From: Nonomuraea fuscirosea
Lineage (GTDB): Bacteria; Actinomycetota; Actinomycetes; Streptosporangiales; Streptosporangiaceae
Assembly (NCBI RefSeq): GCF_003001935.1
Contig: NZ_PVNG01000005.1
Location: 62,001 to 126,000 of the forward strand
Direction of reading: 5' to 3'
Length of the DNA stretch: 64,000 nucleotides
Part shown: positions 52,142 through 62,476 of the stretch, piece by piece
Layout of the letters: each line of letters opens with the position of its first letter
Position numbering within the stretch: position 1 is the first letter of the stretch
The notes under the pieces: generated by a model
The model's input: the letters and a program-made list of their open reading frames with translations, nothing else
Database searches by the model: none
What the model was told of the DNA's origin: nothing
Program-made: the position numbers and the translations under genes

Positions 52142-53293
52142 GTGTTCACACCTCGCGCCCGCGCGGCCGGCGTTGTCGCAGTCCTGACCGTAGTCACCGC
52201 GGCGTGCGGCGCCGCCCCGAGCTCCCAGACCACCCAAGCCTCACAAGGCGGAGTGAACGCGGCCACGGCCACGTCCGCCGCCGACTTCGGCGGATTCGAC
52301 CAGCTGGTCGCCGCGGCCAGGAAGGAAGGCGCCCTGCACGTCATCGCCCTGCCGCCCAACTGGGCGAACTACGGGGAGATCATCGAGAAGTTCCAGGCCA
52401 AGTACGGCATCAAGATCGAGAGCGAGACCCCCGACGCGGCCAGCGCCGACGAGATCAACGCGGTCAAGACGCGCAAGGGCCAGGACCGCGCCCCCGACGT
52501 GCTCGACCTGGGCCAGGCGTTCGCGATCAGCGGGGCCAAGGAGGGGCTGTTCGCCCCGTACAAGGTGCAGACGTTCGACAAGATCCCCGAGGGCCAGAAG
52601 GAGCCCACCGGGCTCTGGGTCAACGACTACGGCGGCTACGTGTCCATCGGCTGCGACGCCAAGCAGATCAAGACCTGCCCGACGAGCTTCGCCGACCTGC
52701 TCAAGCCCGAGTACAAGGGCCAGGTCGCGATGAACGGCAACCCGACCGAGGCCGGCTCCGCCTTCGCCGGCGTGTACGCGGCCGCCATCGCGAACGGCGG
52801 CTCCTTCGCCGACATCCAGCCCGGCATCGACTTCTTCAAGAAGCTCAAGGACGCCGGCAACTACAACCCGGTCGAGACCACGCCCGCGACCATCGAGAAG
52901 GGCGAGACCAAGATCAGCATCGACTGGGACTACAACAACGCCGCCTACGCGCCCCAGATGACGGCCAACGGCATCGACTGGAAGGTGAACATCCCCGCCG
53001 ACGGCCAGTACTTCCAGATGTACGCCCAGGCCGTCAACAAGGACGCCCCCCACCCGGCCGCCGCCCGGCTGTGGCAGGAGTACCTCTACAGCGCCGAGGG
53101 CCAGAACCTCTACCTCAAGGGCTTCGCCCGCCCCGTCCTGCTGCCCGCGATGACCGCCGACGGCACCGTGGACAAGGCGCTGGCGGACAAGCTGCCCGCG
53201 GTCCAGGGCGAGCCCGCGTTCCCGACGACCGAGCAGGTGGACGCGGCCAAGGCCAAGCTGGCCTCCGGCTGGGACGCCGCGATCTCCGGATGA
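52142..53293 (+). CDS. ABC transporter solute-binding lipoprotein (iron/polyamine/AEP type)
   Basis: A 383-residue periplasmic-binding-type lipoprotein: signal sequence with lipobox TAAC (Cys near 25), then a class II binding fold (residues about 45-380) of the Fe3+/putrescine/2-aminoethylphosphonate group. The GTG start 52142 has TGGAGG 4 nt upstream. First gene of a five-gene operon with overlapping junctions. With a PhnF-like regulator and a HAD phosphatase, 2-aminoethylphosphonate or another organophosphorus compound is a fair guess, not proven. Confidence 0.85.
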   Translation: MFTPRARAAGVVAVLTVVTAACGAAPSSQTTQASQGGVNAATATSAADFGGFDQLVAAARKEGALHVIALPPNWANYGEIIEKFQAKYGIKIESETPDAASADEINAVKTRKGQDRAPDVLDLGQAFAISGAKEGLFAPYKVQTFDKIPEGQKEPTGLWVNDYGGYVSIGCDAKQIKTCPTSFADLLKPEYKGQVAMNGNPTEAGSAFAGVYAAAIANGGSFADIQPGIDFFKKLKDAGNYNPVETTPATIEKGETKISIDWDYNNAAYAPQMTANGIDWKVNIPADGQYFQMYAQAVNKDAPHPAAARLWQEYLYSAEGQNLYLKGFARPVLLPAMTADGTVDKALADKLPAVQGEPAFPTTEQVDAAKAKLASGWDAAISG

Positions 53294-54114
53294 CCCGCAC
53301 CCGTTCGAGGGGCTGGCTCGGCGCGCTCCCGCTGCTGGCGTTCTTCGCCTTCGTGTTCGGCGTCCCCGCCGTCGCGCTGGTGGCAGGGGCGTTCACGGCG
53401 CAGGGGCGGCCGAGCCTGGCCAACCTGACGCAGAGCCTCCAGGGCGGCTACCTCACCGCCATGATCGGCAGCGTCAAGCTGTCGGCCGTGGTCGCGCTGC
53501 TCGGCGCCGTCCTGGGCACGTTCCTCGCCCAGGCGGTCGTGGCCTCGCGCGGAACACTGCTGCGCGAGGCCGTGCTGACCGCCTCCGGCGTGCTGGCCAA
53601 CTTCGGCGGGGTGCCGCTGGCCTTCTTCTGGATCGCCACGCTGGGCAACTCCGGCGTGATCAGCGGCCTGGTCGGGCTGCCCTCCGGCTCCCTCTACACG
53701 TTCTGGGGGCTGGTCGTCGTCTACCTGTACTTCTCCGTCCCCCTCATGGTGCTCGTCATGGCCCCGGCGCTGGACGGGCTGCGGCCGCAGTGGCGCGAGG
53801 CGGCGGCCAGCAGCGGGGCCACCTCGTGGCACTACTGGCGCTTCGTCGCGCTGCCGGTGCTGGCCCCGGCCATGCTGGGCGGCGTGGTGCTGCTGTTCGG
53901 CTCCTCCTTCTCCGCCTACGCCACCGCCAACGCCATGGTCGGCACCGTCGTCCCGCTCGTCACGCTGAAGATCGCCAGCGCGCTGACCGGCGACGTGCTG
54001 ATCGGCTACGAGAACATCGCGCTGGCGCTCAGCCTCGACATGGTCGTGGTGGCCGGGCTGGTGATGGCGATCTACCTGCCGCTGCAGAGGAGGACCTCCC
54101 GATGGCTGCACTGA
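53290..54114 (+). CDS. ABC importer permease 1
   Basis: A 274-residue inner-membrane permease with about six helices and the EAA loop (EAAASSGATSWHYWRFVALPVLAP) that contacts the ATPase. ATG 53290 overlaps the binding-protein stop by ATGA. PotB/CysU-like half of the heterodimeric channel. Confidence 0.88.
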   Translation: MTRTRSRGWLGALPLLAFFAFVFGVPAVALVAGAFTAQGRPSLANLTQSLQGGYLTAMIGSVKLSAVVALLGAVLGTFLAQAVVASRGTLLREAVLTASGVLANFGGVPLAFFWIATLGNSGVISGLVGLPSGSLYTFWGLVVVYLYFSVPLMVLVMAPALDGLRPQWREAAASSGATSWHYWRFVALPVLAPAMLGGVVLLFGSSFSAYATANAMVGTVVPLVTLKIASALTGDVLIGYENIALALSLDMVVVAGLVMAIYLPLQRRTSRWLH

Positions 54115-54947
54115 CCGGCCTGGAACGGGTCTCCGGCACCGTCACGCGGCGGCCGAAGGCGTGGCGTGGTGTCGTGTTCGCGCTGGCCGCGGCCTACTTC
54201 CTGGTCCCGCTGGGCACCTCGGTCTGGTACACGATCTACACGCCCACGGCCGGGGTGTCGCTCTCCGCGTACGGGGAGCTGCTCACCGCCGACGGCTTCG
54301 TGCGCTCGCTGTCGCTCTCCCTCGGGCTGGCCGTGGCCACGATCGCGGTCGTGCTGCTGCTCGCGCTGCCCGCGATGCTGGCCGTACGGCTCTTCGCGCC
54401 CGGGCTGCGGGTGGTGATGGAGGTGCTGTGCACGCTGCCGCTGGTGGTGCCGCCGATCACGTTCGTGGCGGGGATCGGCACGTCGCTGCGCAACGGGACG
54501 GAGGTGCTGGCGCCGACGCCGTTCTGGGCCACGCTCATCGCGGTGCAGGACCCGGCCTTCCCCGTCGTGCTCGTGCTGGCGTACGTGGTGCTGGTGCTGC
54601 CGTTCGTGTACCGGTCGCTGGACGCCGGGCTGCGCACGATGGACGTGCGCACCTTGGTCGAGGCGGCCCGCAACCTGGGGGCTTCGTGGCCGTACGTGCT
54701 GGTGCGGGTGATCGTGCCCAACCTGCGCTCGGCCCTGGCCAGCGCGTCGTTCCTGACGCTGGCGCTGGTGCTGGGCGAGTACACCGTGGCCAGCCTGCTC
54801 GGGTACGAGCCGTTCGCGGTGTGGATCGTGACCGTCTCGGGCTCCAAGGGGCAGCTCTCCGTCGCGGTGTCGATCCTCAGCCTGCTGCTCATCTGGCTGT
54901 TGCTGCTCGCCGTGTCCACGGTTTTCGGCAGGAAGAAGGGGAAATGA
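54102..54947 (+). CDS. ABC importer permease 2
   Basis: A 281-residue permease, PotC-like, with about six helices and the EAA motif EAARNLGASWPYVLVRVIVPNL. It starts at ATG 54102, 13 nt before the end of permease 1, and ends overlapping the ATPase ATG. Confidence 0.88.
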   Translation: MAALTGLERVSGTVTRRPKAWRGVVFALAAAYFLVPLGTSVWYTIYTPTAGVSLSAYGELLTADGFVRSLSLSLGLAVATIAVVLLLALPAMLAVRLFAPGLRVVMEVLCTLPLVVPPITFVAGIGTSLRNGTEVLAPTPFWATLIAVQDPAFPVVLVLAYVVLVLPFVYRSLDAGLRTMDVRTLVEAARNLGASWPYVLVRVIVPNLRSALASASFLTLALVLGEYTVASLLGYEPFAVWIVTVSGSKGQLSVAVSILSLLLIWLLLLAVSTVFGRKKGK

Positions 54948-56017
54948 CGGCATCGGTGGAGTTCCGCGGGCTGCGGCGCGCGTTCGGCAGGACGGTCGCG
55001 CTCGACGGGCTGGACCTGACCGTGGCGCCCGGCGAGTTCGTCGCCCTGCTGGGGCCCTCGGGCTGCGGCAAGACGACGGCGCTGCGCTGCGTGGCCGGCT
55101 TCGAGCGGCCCGACTCGGGCGCCGTGCTCGTGGACGGCAAGGACGTCACCGACGTCCCGGCCAACAAACGGGACGCGGGCATGGTCTTCCAGTCCTACTC
55201 CCTCTTCCCCAACCTGAACGCCCGCGACAACGTCGCCTTCGGCCTGCGCGTGCGCAAGGTCCCGGTGGCCACCAGGCGGGCCAGGGCCGGCGAACTGCTC
55301 GAACTCGTCGGCCTGCCCACGCACGCCGACCGCTATCCGCACCAGCTGTCCGGCGGCCAGCAGCAGCGGGTCGCGCTGGCCCGCGCGCTCGCCCTGGAGC
55401 CGCGCGTGCTGCTGCTGGACGAGCCGCTGTCGGCGCTGGACGCCAAGGTCCGCGTGAGCCTGCGCGAGGAGATCCGCCGCCTGCAGCTCGACCTGGGCAT
55501 CACCACCGTCTTCGTGACCCACGACCAGGAGGAGGCCCTGTCGATCGCGGATCGCGTGGCGGTGCTGCGCGACGGGCGGCTCGAACAGGTCGGCGCCCCC
55601 GCCGAGGTGTACGACCGGCCCGCCACCCCCTTCGTGGCCGAGTTCGTCGGCACCATGAACCACCTGGCCGGGCAGGTGTCAGGGGACCAGGTGACGGTGC
55701 TGGGGCAGATCCTGCCGGTGGACGGGCCCGTACCGGAGGATCCGTCCGTGGACGTGCTGGTACGTCCGGAAGCGGTCAAGGTCGTCCCCTCCCCCGACGG
55801 GCCCGCCGAGGTGGTGGCCGCGTCGTTCAGGGGCGCCTCCGTGCGGCTCAGGCTCGCGGTGGAGGGCGGGGAGGTGCTCGCGGACGTCCCCGGCCACGAG
55901 GCGGCCCAGCTCGGCCCGGGGACGCGGGTCACGGTGCGGCTGGTGGAGCGGCCGGTGCTGGTGGCCGAGCGCACGGTCACCGTTCCCGCGCCCGTCGTGG
56001 CGGCCGATGCCGTCTGA
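54944..56017 (+). CDS. ABC importer ATPase with TOBE domain
   Basis: A 357-residue PotA/FbpC-like ATPase. Walker A GPSGCGKTT near 36-44, Q-loop FQSYSLFP, signature LSGGQQQR, Walker B VLLLDEPLSALD, switch His in FVTHDQEEA. A C-terminal TOBE domain (about 285-350) is usual for solute-responsive importers. ATG 54944 overlaps the permease stop (ATGA). Confidence 0.92.
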   Translation: MTASVEFRGLRRAFGRTVALDGLDLTVAPGEFVALLGPSGCGKTTALRCVAGFERPDSGAVLVDGKDVTDVPANKRDAGMVFQSYSLFPNLNARDNVAFGLRVRKVPVATRRARAGELLELVGLPTHADRYPHQLSGGQQQRVALARALALEPRVLLLDEPLSALDAKVRVSLREEIRRLQLDLGITTVFVTHDQEEALSIADRVAVLRDGRLEQVGAPAEVYDRPATPFVAEFVGTMNHLAGQVSGDQVTVLGQILPVDGPVPEDPSVDVLVRPEAVKVVPSPDGPAEVVAASFRGASVRLRLAVEGGEVLADVPGHEAAQLGPGTRVTVRLVERPVLVAERTVTVPAPVVAADAV

Positions 56018-56651
56018 GCTCGCCGCGCCGTCCCGCCGCGCCGGGCCCGACGCGGTCCTGCTGGACATGGACGGCACGCTGGTGGACACCGAGGGCCTGT
56101 GGTGGCAGGCCGTCGCCGCCGTCGCGGGCCGTCCGCTGACCGACGCGGACACGCCGTACGTGCTCGGGCGCACGATCGAGGACGTCGCCCGGCACCTCGG
56201 TGAGCCGGGGCTCACCGGCCGGCTCACCGAGGCCTTCGGCGAGCGCGTCGCCCGTGACCTGACGGTCGTGGCCGGAGCGGCGGAGCTCCTGGCCGGGCTG
56301 GCCGCGGCCGCCATCCCCACGGCCCTGGTCAGCGCGTCGCCCCGGAGCATCGTGGAGCTGGTGCTGCCGCGGCTGGGGCACGCGTTCGACCTGGTCATCG
56401 CGGACGAGGACACACCGCGGGGCAAGCCGTGGCCGGACCCGTACGTGGAGGCGGCCCGGCGGCTCGGGACCGTGCCGTCACGCTGCGTGGCCGTCGAGGA
56501 CAGCCCGGCCGGGATCGCGGCGGCCAGCGCGGCGGGGTGCCTGGTGCTGGTCGCGGGACCGGAGCACGGGCTGCCCTCGCTCGACCACCTGCGCGCCTGT
56601 TTCCCCTGGTCCCCCGGGCCGGACGACGGGGGAACCCGCGACGAGCCCTGA
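56007..56651 (+). CDS. HAD-superfamily phosphatase (beta-phosphoglucomutase-like)
   Basis: A 214-residue HAD hydrolase. Motif I LLDMDGTLVDTEG with nucleophile Asp near 18 and acid/base Asp two residues on, motif II VSASP, motif III Lys in RGKPWPDPY, motif IV VEDSPAG. It lacks the Schiff-base Lys region of phosphonoacetaldehyde hydrolase, so it is not PhnX. ATG 56007 overlaps the ATPase end by 11 nt. It probably dephosphorylates the imported compound or a product. Confidence 0.87.
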   Translation: MPSELAAPSRRAGPDAVLLDMDGTLVDTEGLWWQAVAAVAGRPLTDADTPYVLGRTIEDVARHLGEPGLTGRLTEAFGERVARDLTVVAGAAELLAGLAAAAIPTALVSASPRSIVELVLPRLGHAFDLVIADEDTPRGKPWPDPYVEAARRLGTVPSRCVAVEDSPAGIAAASAAGCLVLVAGPEHGLPSLDHLRACFPWSPGPDDGGTRDEP

Positions 56652-56709
56652 GGGGTGCTCGTGTGGCGCGACTGCGGCGGCGGGCCTTGTATCGGTAAGC
56701 TTGCGCGGC

Positions 56710-58341
56710 GTGAGCGGTGAAACCTCCCACATCGGGCGCTACAGGCTACTTAGCGTGCTGGGGCGAGGCGGGATGGGCACGGTCCATCTCGCCGAGGACG
56801 CCGCTGGGCAACGGGTCGCGGTCAAGGTGATCAACCCCGAGCTCAGCCAGCACGAGCAGTTCCGCATGCGCTTTCGCAGGGAGGCCGACGCGGCGCAGCG
56901 GGTGCGCAGGTTCTGCACCGCCGCCGTGATCGAGGCCGCGCTGGCCGGCGACCAGCTCTACGTGGTCACCGAATACGTGCCGGGCCCCAACCTCGAAGAG
57001 GCCGTGCAGCAGTCCGGTCCCCTGCGCGGCTCCAGCCTGGAGGCGCTGGCCGTGAGCGTGGCCACCGCGCTCACCGCCATCCACGGGGCCGGGGTGGTGC
57101 ACCGCGACCTCAAGCCGTCCAACGTGCTGCTGTCCCCCGTCGGGCCCCGGGTGATCGACTTCGGCATCGCGCGGGCGCTCGACACGCTCGGCGGCGTCAC
57201 GAGCACCGGCGAGATCGTCGGCACCCCCCGCTACATGTCGCCCGAGGTGCTGCGCGGCGACCCCGTCTCGCCGGCCTGCGACGTGTTCTCGTGGGGCTGC
57301 CTGGTGGCGTACGCGGCCAGCGGGCGGGCGCCGTTCGGCGGGGAGACGCTGCCGGCGATCGTCTACCAGGTCCTCAACACCGAGCCCGACCTGCAGGCCG
57401 TCGACCCCGGCCTGCGCGAGCTGGTCGCCGCCGCCCTGCGCAAGGACCCCGCCGCGCGGCCCACCTCCCAGCAGCTGCTCGACCACCTCATCGGGCGCTC
57501 GGCCGGGCCCGAGCACGCGGCGCAGACCGTACAGGTGGCCTGGCAGCGGGCCACGTCGCCGTACACGATCGTCCCGACGGGCGCCGGGCCGCCGCGCAGG
57601 GGCCGGCTCTACACGGCGCTCGCGGCGGCCGGGGCGGTCGTGCTCGCGGCGGGCGTGGGCGCCTGGATGCTGTTCGTCCCCGGCGGGCCGCCCGACGACC
57701 TTCCCGTGCTGTACCAGGAGGACTTCACCACCTCGGGTGACTGGAGCGGCACGTACGACCCGTCCATGAGCGGGAGCTACTACGGATACCGTACGGACGG
57801 GACGTACGGGATCGACGTCGGCTCGGGGCACGAGGAGAAGTGGGCCAGAGCGCCCGTCCCCTTCACCATCCACAAGCCGACGAGCACGCCCGAGCCCTCC
57901 GCGACGCCCACGCCGATGCTGCCCGCGTCCGTGCTCATCTCCGTCACCGCCGACGTCGAGAAGTCCTCGGGCAGCGCCGACTACGGCATCTACTGCCACA
58001 ACTCGGAGGACGACAAGTCGTACTACGAGTTCGCGCTGGACACGACGGGCAAGGCCAAGATCCGGCGCATCTCGAACGGCGCGGGCGGCACGGTGGCCCA
58101 GCCCGTGGAGGCGGAGGTCGAGCGCGGGGGCAAGGCGCGGATCGCGGTGTCGTGCGAGCAGTCGGGGAAGACGGTCCGGCTGACGATGTGGGTGAACGGC
58201 AAGCGGGTGCACGACGTGGAGGACCCGAACGGGATCGGCAGCGGGTCGCTGGGGGTGTTCGCGCGCACGGTCAAGGACGGCAGGTCGCAGCTGCAGACGA
58301 CGTGGGACGACTTCGAGCTGCGCGGCCGCCCGGAATCCTGA
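56710..58341 (+). CDS. Receptor-type Ser/Thr protein kinase
   Basis: A 543-residue PknB-like kinase. Kinase domain about 10-265 with GRGGMG loop, Lys in VAVKVI, HRDLKPSN catalytic loop, DFGIAR and the activation segment GTPRYMSPE. One membrane helix near 300-320. An extracellular domain of about 215 residues (EDFTTSGDWSG..., WDDFELRGR) resembles LamG/DUF1080-like beta-sandwiches rather than PASTA. GTG 56710 is preferred to TTG 56701. It stands alone after the ABC operon; the ligand is unknown. Confidence 0.9.
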   Translation: MSGETSHIGRYRLLSVLGRGGMGTVHLAEDAAGQRVAVKVINPELSQHEQFRMRFRREADAAQRVRRFCTAAVIEAALAGDQLYVVTEYVPGPNLEEAVQQSGPLRGSSLEALAVSVATALTAIHGAGVVHRDLKPSNVLLSPVGPRVIDFGIARALDTLGGVTSTGEIVGTPRYMSPEVLRGDPVSPACDVFSWGCLVAYAASGRAPFGGETLPAIVYQVLNTEPDLQAVDPGLRELVAAALRKDPAARPTSQQLLDHLIGRSAGPEHAAQTVQVAWQRATSPYTIVPTGAGPPRRGRLYTALAAAGAVVLAAGVGAWMLFVPGGPPDDLPVLYQEDFTTSGDWSGTYDPSMSGSYYGYRTDGTYGIDVGSGHEEKWARAPVPFTIHKPTSTPEPSATPTPMLPASVLISVTADVEKSSGSADYGIYCHNSEDDKSYYEFALDTTGKAKIRRISNGAGGTVAQPVEAEVERGGKARIAVSCEQSGKTVRLTMWVNGKRVHDVEDPNGIGSGSLGVFARTVKDGRSQLQTTWDDFELRGRPES

Positions 58342-58376
58342 CCCCCGGCCCGATTTCTGGTGAGACGTCGGCCTGG

Positions 58377-58477
58377 CTGGGCGATCGGCGCGGGAAGTCA
58401 GCCGTTCAGACGGTCTGGGCGATCGGCGCGGAAAGTCAGCCGTTCAGCCGTTCAGCCGGGCTGGGCGATCGGCGCGG
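58377..58477. repeat. Three copies of the hxlR 3' end
   Basis: CTGGGCGATCGGCGCGG starts at 58377, 58415 and 58461. The third copy is inside the last codons of the minus-strand HxlR gene; the other two lie beyond its stop, each followed by AAGTCAGCCGTTCAG. The array separates the kinase and hxlR stops. Confidence 0.9.
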
Positions 58478-58832
58478 AGCCGGCGTCGAGCGCGTCGAGG
58501 ACCGCGTCGCCGTGCTCCCTCGCCCACTCGGTCAGTACGTGGATCGGCTCGATCAGCGTCGCCCCGAGCGGCGTCAGCTCGTACTCGACCCGGGGCGGCG
58601 CCTCCGCGTACGCGTGACGGCGGACGAGCCCGTGCGCCTCCAGCCGCCGCAGCGTCTGGGTGAGCACCTTGCGGGAGATCCCGCCGATCAGCTCGACCAG
58701 CTCGCCATGACGCACCGGGCCCTCGCTGAGGCCCGCGAGCACGACCACCGTCCACTTGTCGGCGATCAGCTCGACCGCCAGCCGCCCCGGGCAGTCGGCG
58801 AGAAAGAACCCGCAGGGACCGGAACCACTCAT
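58452..58832 (-). CDS. HxlR-family redox/aldehyde-type regulator
   Basis: A 126-residue winged-HTH regulator (ELIADKWTVVVLAGLSEGPVRHGELVELIGGISRKVLTQTLRRLE). A Cys in FFLADCPGRLA near the N-terminus, often redox- or electrophile-sensing in this family, is present. ATG 58832. It is divergent from the quinone reductase-like gene at 58913, the classic arrangement for HxlR regulators such as YodB or QorR. Confidence 0.9.
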   Translation of the reverse strand: MSGSGPCGFFLADCPGRLAVELIADKWTVVVLAGLSEGPVRHGELVELIGGISRKVLTQTLRRLEAHGLVRRHAYAEAPPRVEYELTPLGATLIEPIHVLTEWAREHGDAVLDALDAGSAPIAQPG

Positions 58833-58840
58833 GGAGCCCA

Positions 58841-58869
58841 AGGTACCTGGTGGTTCCTGTCGCATACCT
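58841..58869. promoter_or_regulatory. Possible HxlR operator region
   Basis: The palindrome AGGTACCT at 58841-58848 and a related TACCTAGG at 58865-58872 lie in the 80-nt divergent promoter between hxlR and the reductase gene. HxlR sites commonly carry GTAC-type cores; assignment is tentative. Confidence 0.35.
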
Positions 58870-58912
58870 AGGGTTGAACTCTCCCCCTTACCCGAAGAGC
58901 AGGAGAGTCATC

Positions 58913-59839
58913 ATGCGCGTCATCACCCAGCAGGAGTTCGGCGGTCCGGAGGTGCTCACCATCGTGGACGCGCCCACGCCCCGGCCCCTTCCGACCGAGG
59001 TTCTCGTCCGGGTCGAGGCGATCGGGCTGAACCCGGTGGAGGCGCGGCTGCGCACCGGTGAGTTCCCGCTGCTGGGCGAGCCGCCGTTCATCCTCGGCTG
59101 GGACGTCAGCGGCGTCGTGGAGGAGGCGAACACCGGGCGGTTGCGGCCCGGCGACGAGGTGTTCGGCATGCCGCTCTTCCCCCGGGCGGCGAACGCGTAC
59201 GCCGAAGCCGTGGTCGCCCCCGCGCTGCACCTGGCGCGCAAGCCGGCGGCGCTCTCCCACGTCGAGGCGGCGGCGCTGCCGGTGGTCGGGCTGACGGCGT
59301 GGCAGGGCCTGGTCGACCTCGCCGGCGTGACCGAGGGTGACCGCGTCCTGGTCCACGGCGGTGGGGGCGGGGTCGGCCACGTCGCGATCCAGATCGCGAA
59401 AGCACTCGGCGCGTACGTGATCACCACCGCCGCCGGGAGCAAGCGGACGTTCGTCGAGGAACTCGGCGCCGACGAGGTGATCGACTACACGACGGCCGAC
59501 TTCGCCGAGACGGTCCGCGACGTCGACGTCGTGCTCGACACGATCGGCGGCGACTCCGTCGAGCGGTCGCTCGGCGTGCTGCGCCCAGGAGGTCACCTCG
59601 TGACGGCGGTCGCCGACGAGGACACGCGGCTCATCGCCAGGTATGAGGCGGCCGGCCTGCGCTTCAGCGGCATCGCCGTCGGCCCCGATCCGGCCGGTCT
59701 GCGCGGGCTGGTCGAGCTCGTCGAGCAGGGGCGGCTGCGGGTGCACGTGCAGGAGACGTTCCCGTTCGAGCGCGTCGCCGACGCCCACCGCCTGCTGGAC
59801 GCCGGCCACCTGCGCGGCAAGCTCGTCCTCACCCTTTGA
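58913..59839 (+). CDS. Zinc-independent medium-chain reductase (quinone oxidoreductase-like)
   Basis: A 308-residue MDR protein. N-terminal GroES-like domain starting MRVITQQEFGGPEVL; Rossmann domain with GGGGGVGHVAIQIAKALGA near 145-162. No zinc-binding Cys cluster. It reduces quinones or enones with NADPH. ATG 58913 has AGGAG 7 nt upstream. It is controlled in all likelihood by the divergent HxlR protein. Its last 13 codons are duplicated just after the stop. Confidence 0.88.
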   Translation: MRVITQQEFGGPEVLTIVDAPTPRPLPTEVLVRVEAIGLNPVEARLRTGEFPLLGEPPFILGWDVSGVVEEANTGRLRPGDEVFGMPLFPRAANAYAEAVVAPALHLARKPAALSHVEAAALPVVGLTAWQGLVDLAGVTEGDRVLVHGGGGGVGHVAIQIAKALGAYVITTAAGSKRTFVEELGADEVIDYTTADFAETVRDVDVVLDTIGGDSVERSLGVLRPGGHLVTAVADEDTRLIARYEAAGLRFSGIAVGPDPAGLRGLVELVEQGRLRVHVQETFPFERVADAHRLLDAGHLRGKLVLTL

Positions 59840-59881
59840 CCCTGCCCGCCACCTGCGCCGCGAGCTCGTCCTCACCCTCTG
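59801..59881. repeat. Tandem duplication of the reductase 3' end
   Basis: GCCACCTGCGCGGCAAGCTC plus GTCCTCACCCTTTGA at the gene end recurs with a period of 42 nt as GCCACCTGCGCCGCGAGCTC plus GTCCTCACCCTCTGA, including the stop codon (59839 and 59881). Confidence 0.9.
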
Positions 59882-59904
59882 ATCCCCCACCGCGGCCCGG
59901 CTGG

Positions 59905-60501
59905 TCAGACGCCGTCGAGGACTCCCGCGCGGGCGGCGGCGAGGGCGGCGTCGGCGGCCCGGTCGGCGTCGCGCTCGGTCACCGGTTCGTGGGCGACGAA
60001 CAGCCGGTAGTAGACGGGCGCGACCGCCACCCTGATCACCTCCTTGACGTCCACGACGTCGGGCAGCTCACCCCGGGCGACGGCCCGCCGCACCACCTCG
60101 GCCGACTGCTCGTGCCTGGCCACGAAGAACTCGTGCAGCGCCCGGGCGGCCGAGGGATTCTGCATGGCCGCCGCCACGAACGCCGACGACACGGGGCCCA
60201 GCTCGGGATCGTCGAACCCCGTGCGTACGAGCTGGACGATCCCCCGCAGATCACCCTCGACAGAACCGGTGTCGGGAATGGGCCACGGCTCGTCGCCGGC
60301 CAGCTCAAGGGCATCGGAGATCAGCCCTTCGACGCCGCCCCAGCGCCGGTAGACGGTCGTCTTGTGCACACCTGACCGCTCGGCGACGTTCTCCACCGTC
60401 AGGCCCGTGTAGCCCCGGTCGAGCAGCTCCGCGAGCGTGGCCTGCCGCACGGCGTCGCGCACGCGGGCGCTCCGCCCTCCGGGGCGCTTGTTGGATTCCA
60501 A
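59905..60501 (-). CDS. TetR regulator divergent from ABC-F gene
   Basis: A 198-residue TetR regulator: HTH about 30-60 (LTVENVAERSGVHKTTVYRRWG) and a C-terminal domain of the TetR_C_16-like type. ATG 60501. The 74-nt gap to the ABC-F start holds a possible inverted repeat GCGTTA (60516) / TAACGC (60543). The most likely job is drug-responsive repression of the ABC-F-Vgb pair. Confidence 0.85.
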   Translation of the reverse strand: MESNKRPGGRSARVRDAVRQATLAELLDRGYTGLTVENVAERSGVHKTTVYRRWGGVEGLISDALELAGDEPWPIPDTGSVEGDLRGIVQLVRTGFDDPELGPVSSAFVAAAMQNPSAARALHEFFVARHEQSAEVVRRAVARGELPDVVDVKEVIRVAVAPVYYRLFVAHEPVTERDADRAADAALAAARAGVLDGV

Positions 60502-60575
60502 AAACTACTCCAGTTGCGTTAAGCCCCACACCCATGGCACACTAACGCTACAACAGTCGCGATTGGAGTTCCATC

Positions 60576-62372
<1,797 letters not shown>

Positions 62373-62476
62373 CCGGCACCACGCCATCACATGCCTACGT
62401 CGGGGAAGGCAGCGTGACCCGAATCCGTCGGGGACGGGAAATGCCGACCACATCTACCACCATCGGGGAGAAGCAT

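Noticed and set aside
56007..56651. HAD gene as phosphonoacetaldehyde hydrolase (PhnX)
   Set aside because: The Lys-bearing cap segment expected for Schiff-base chemistry is not seen; the motifs fit the beta-phosphoglucomutase-like phosphatases.
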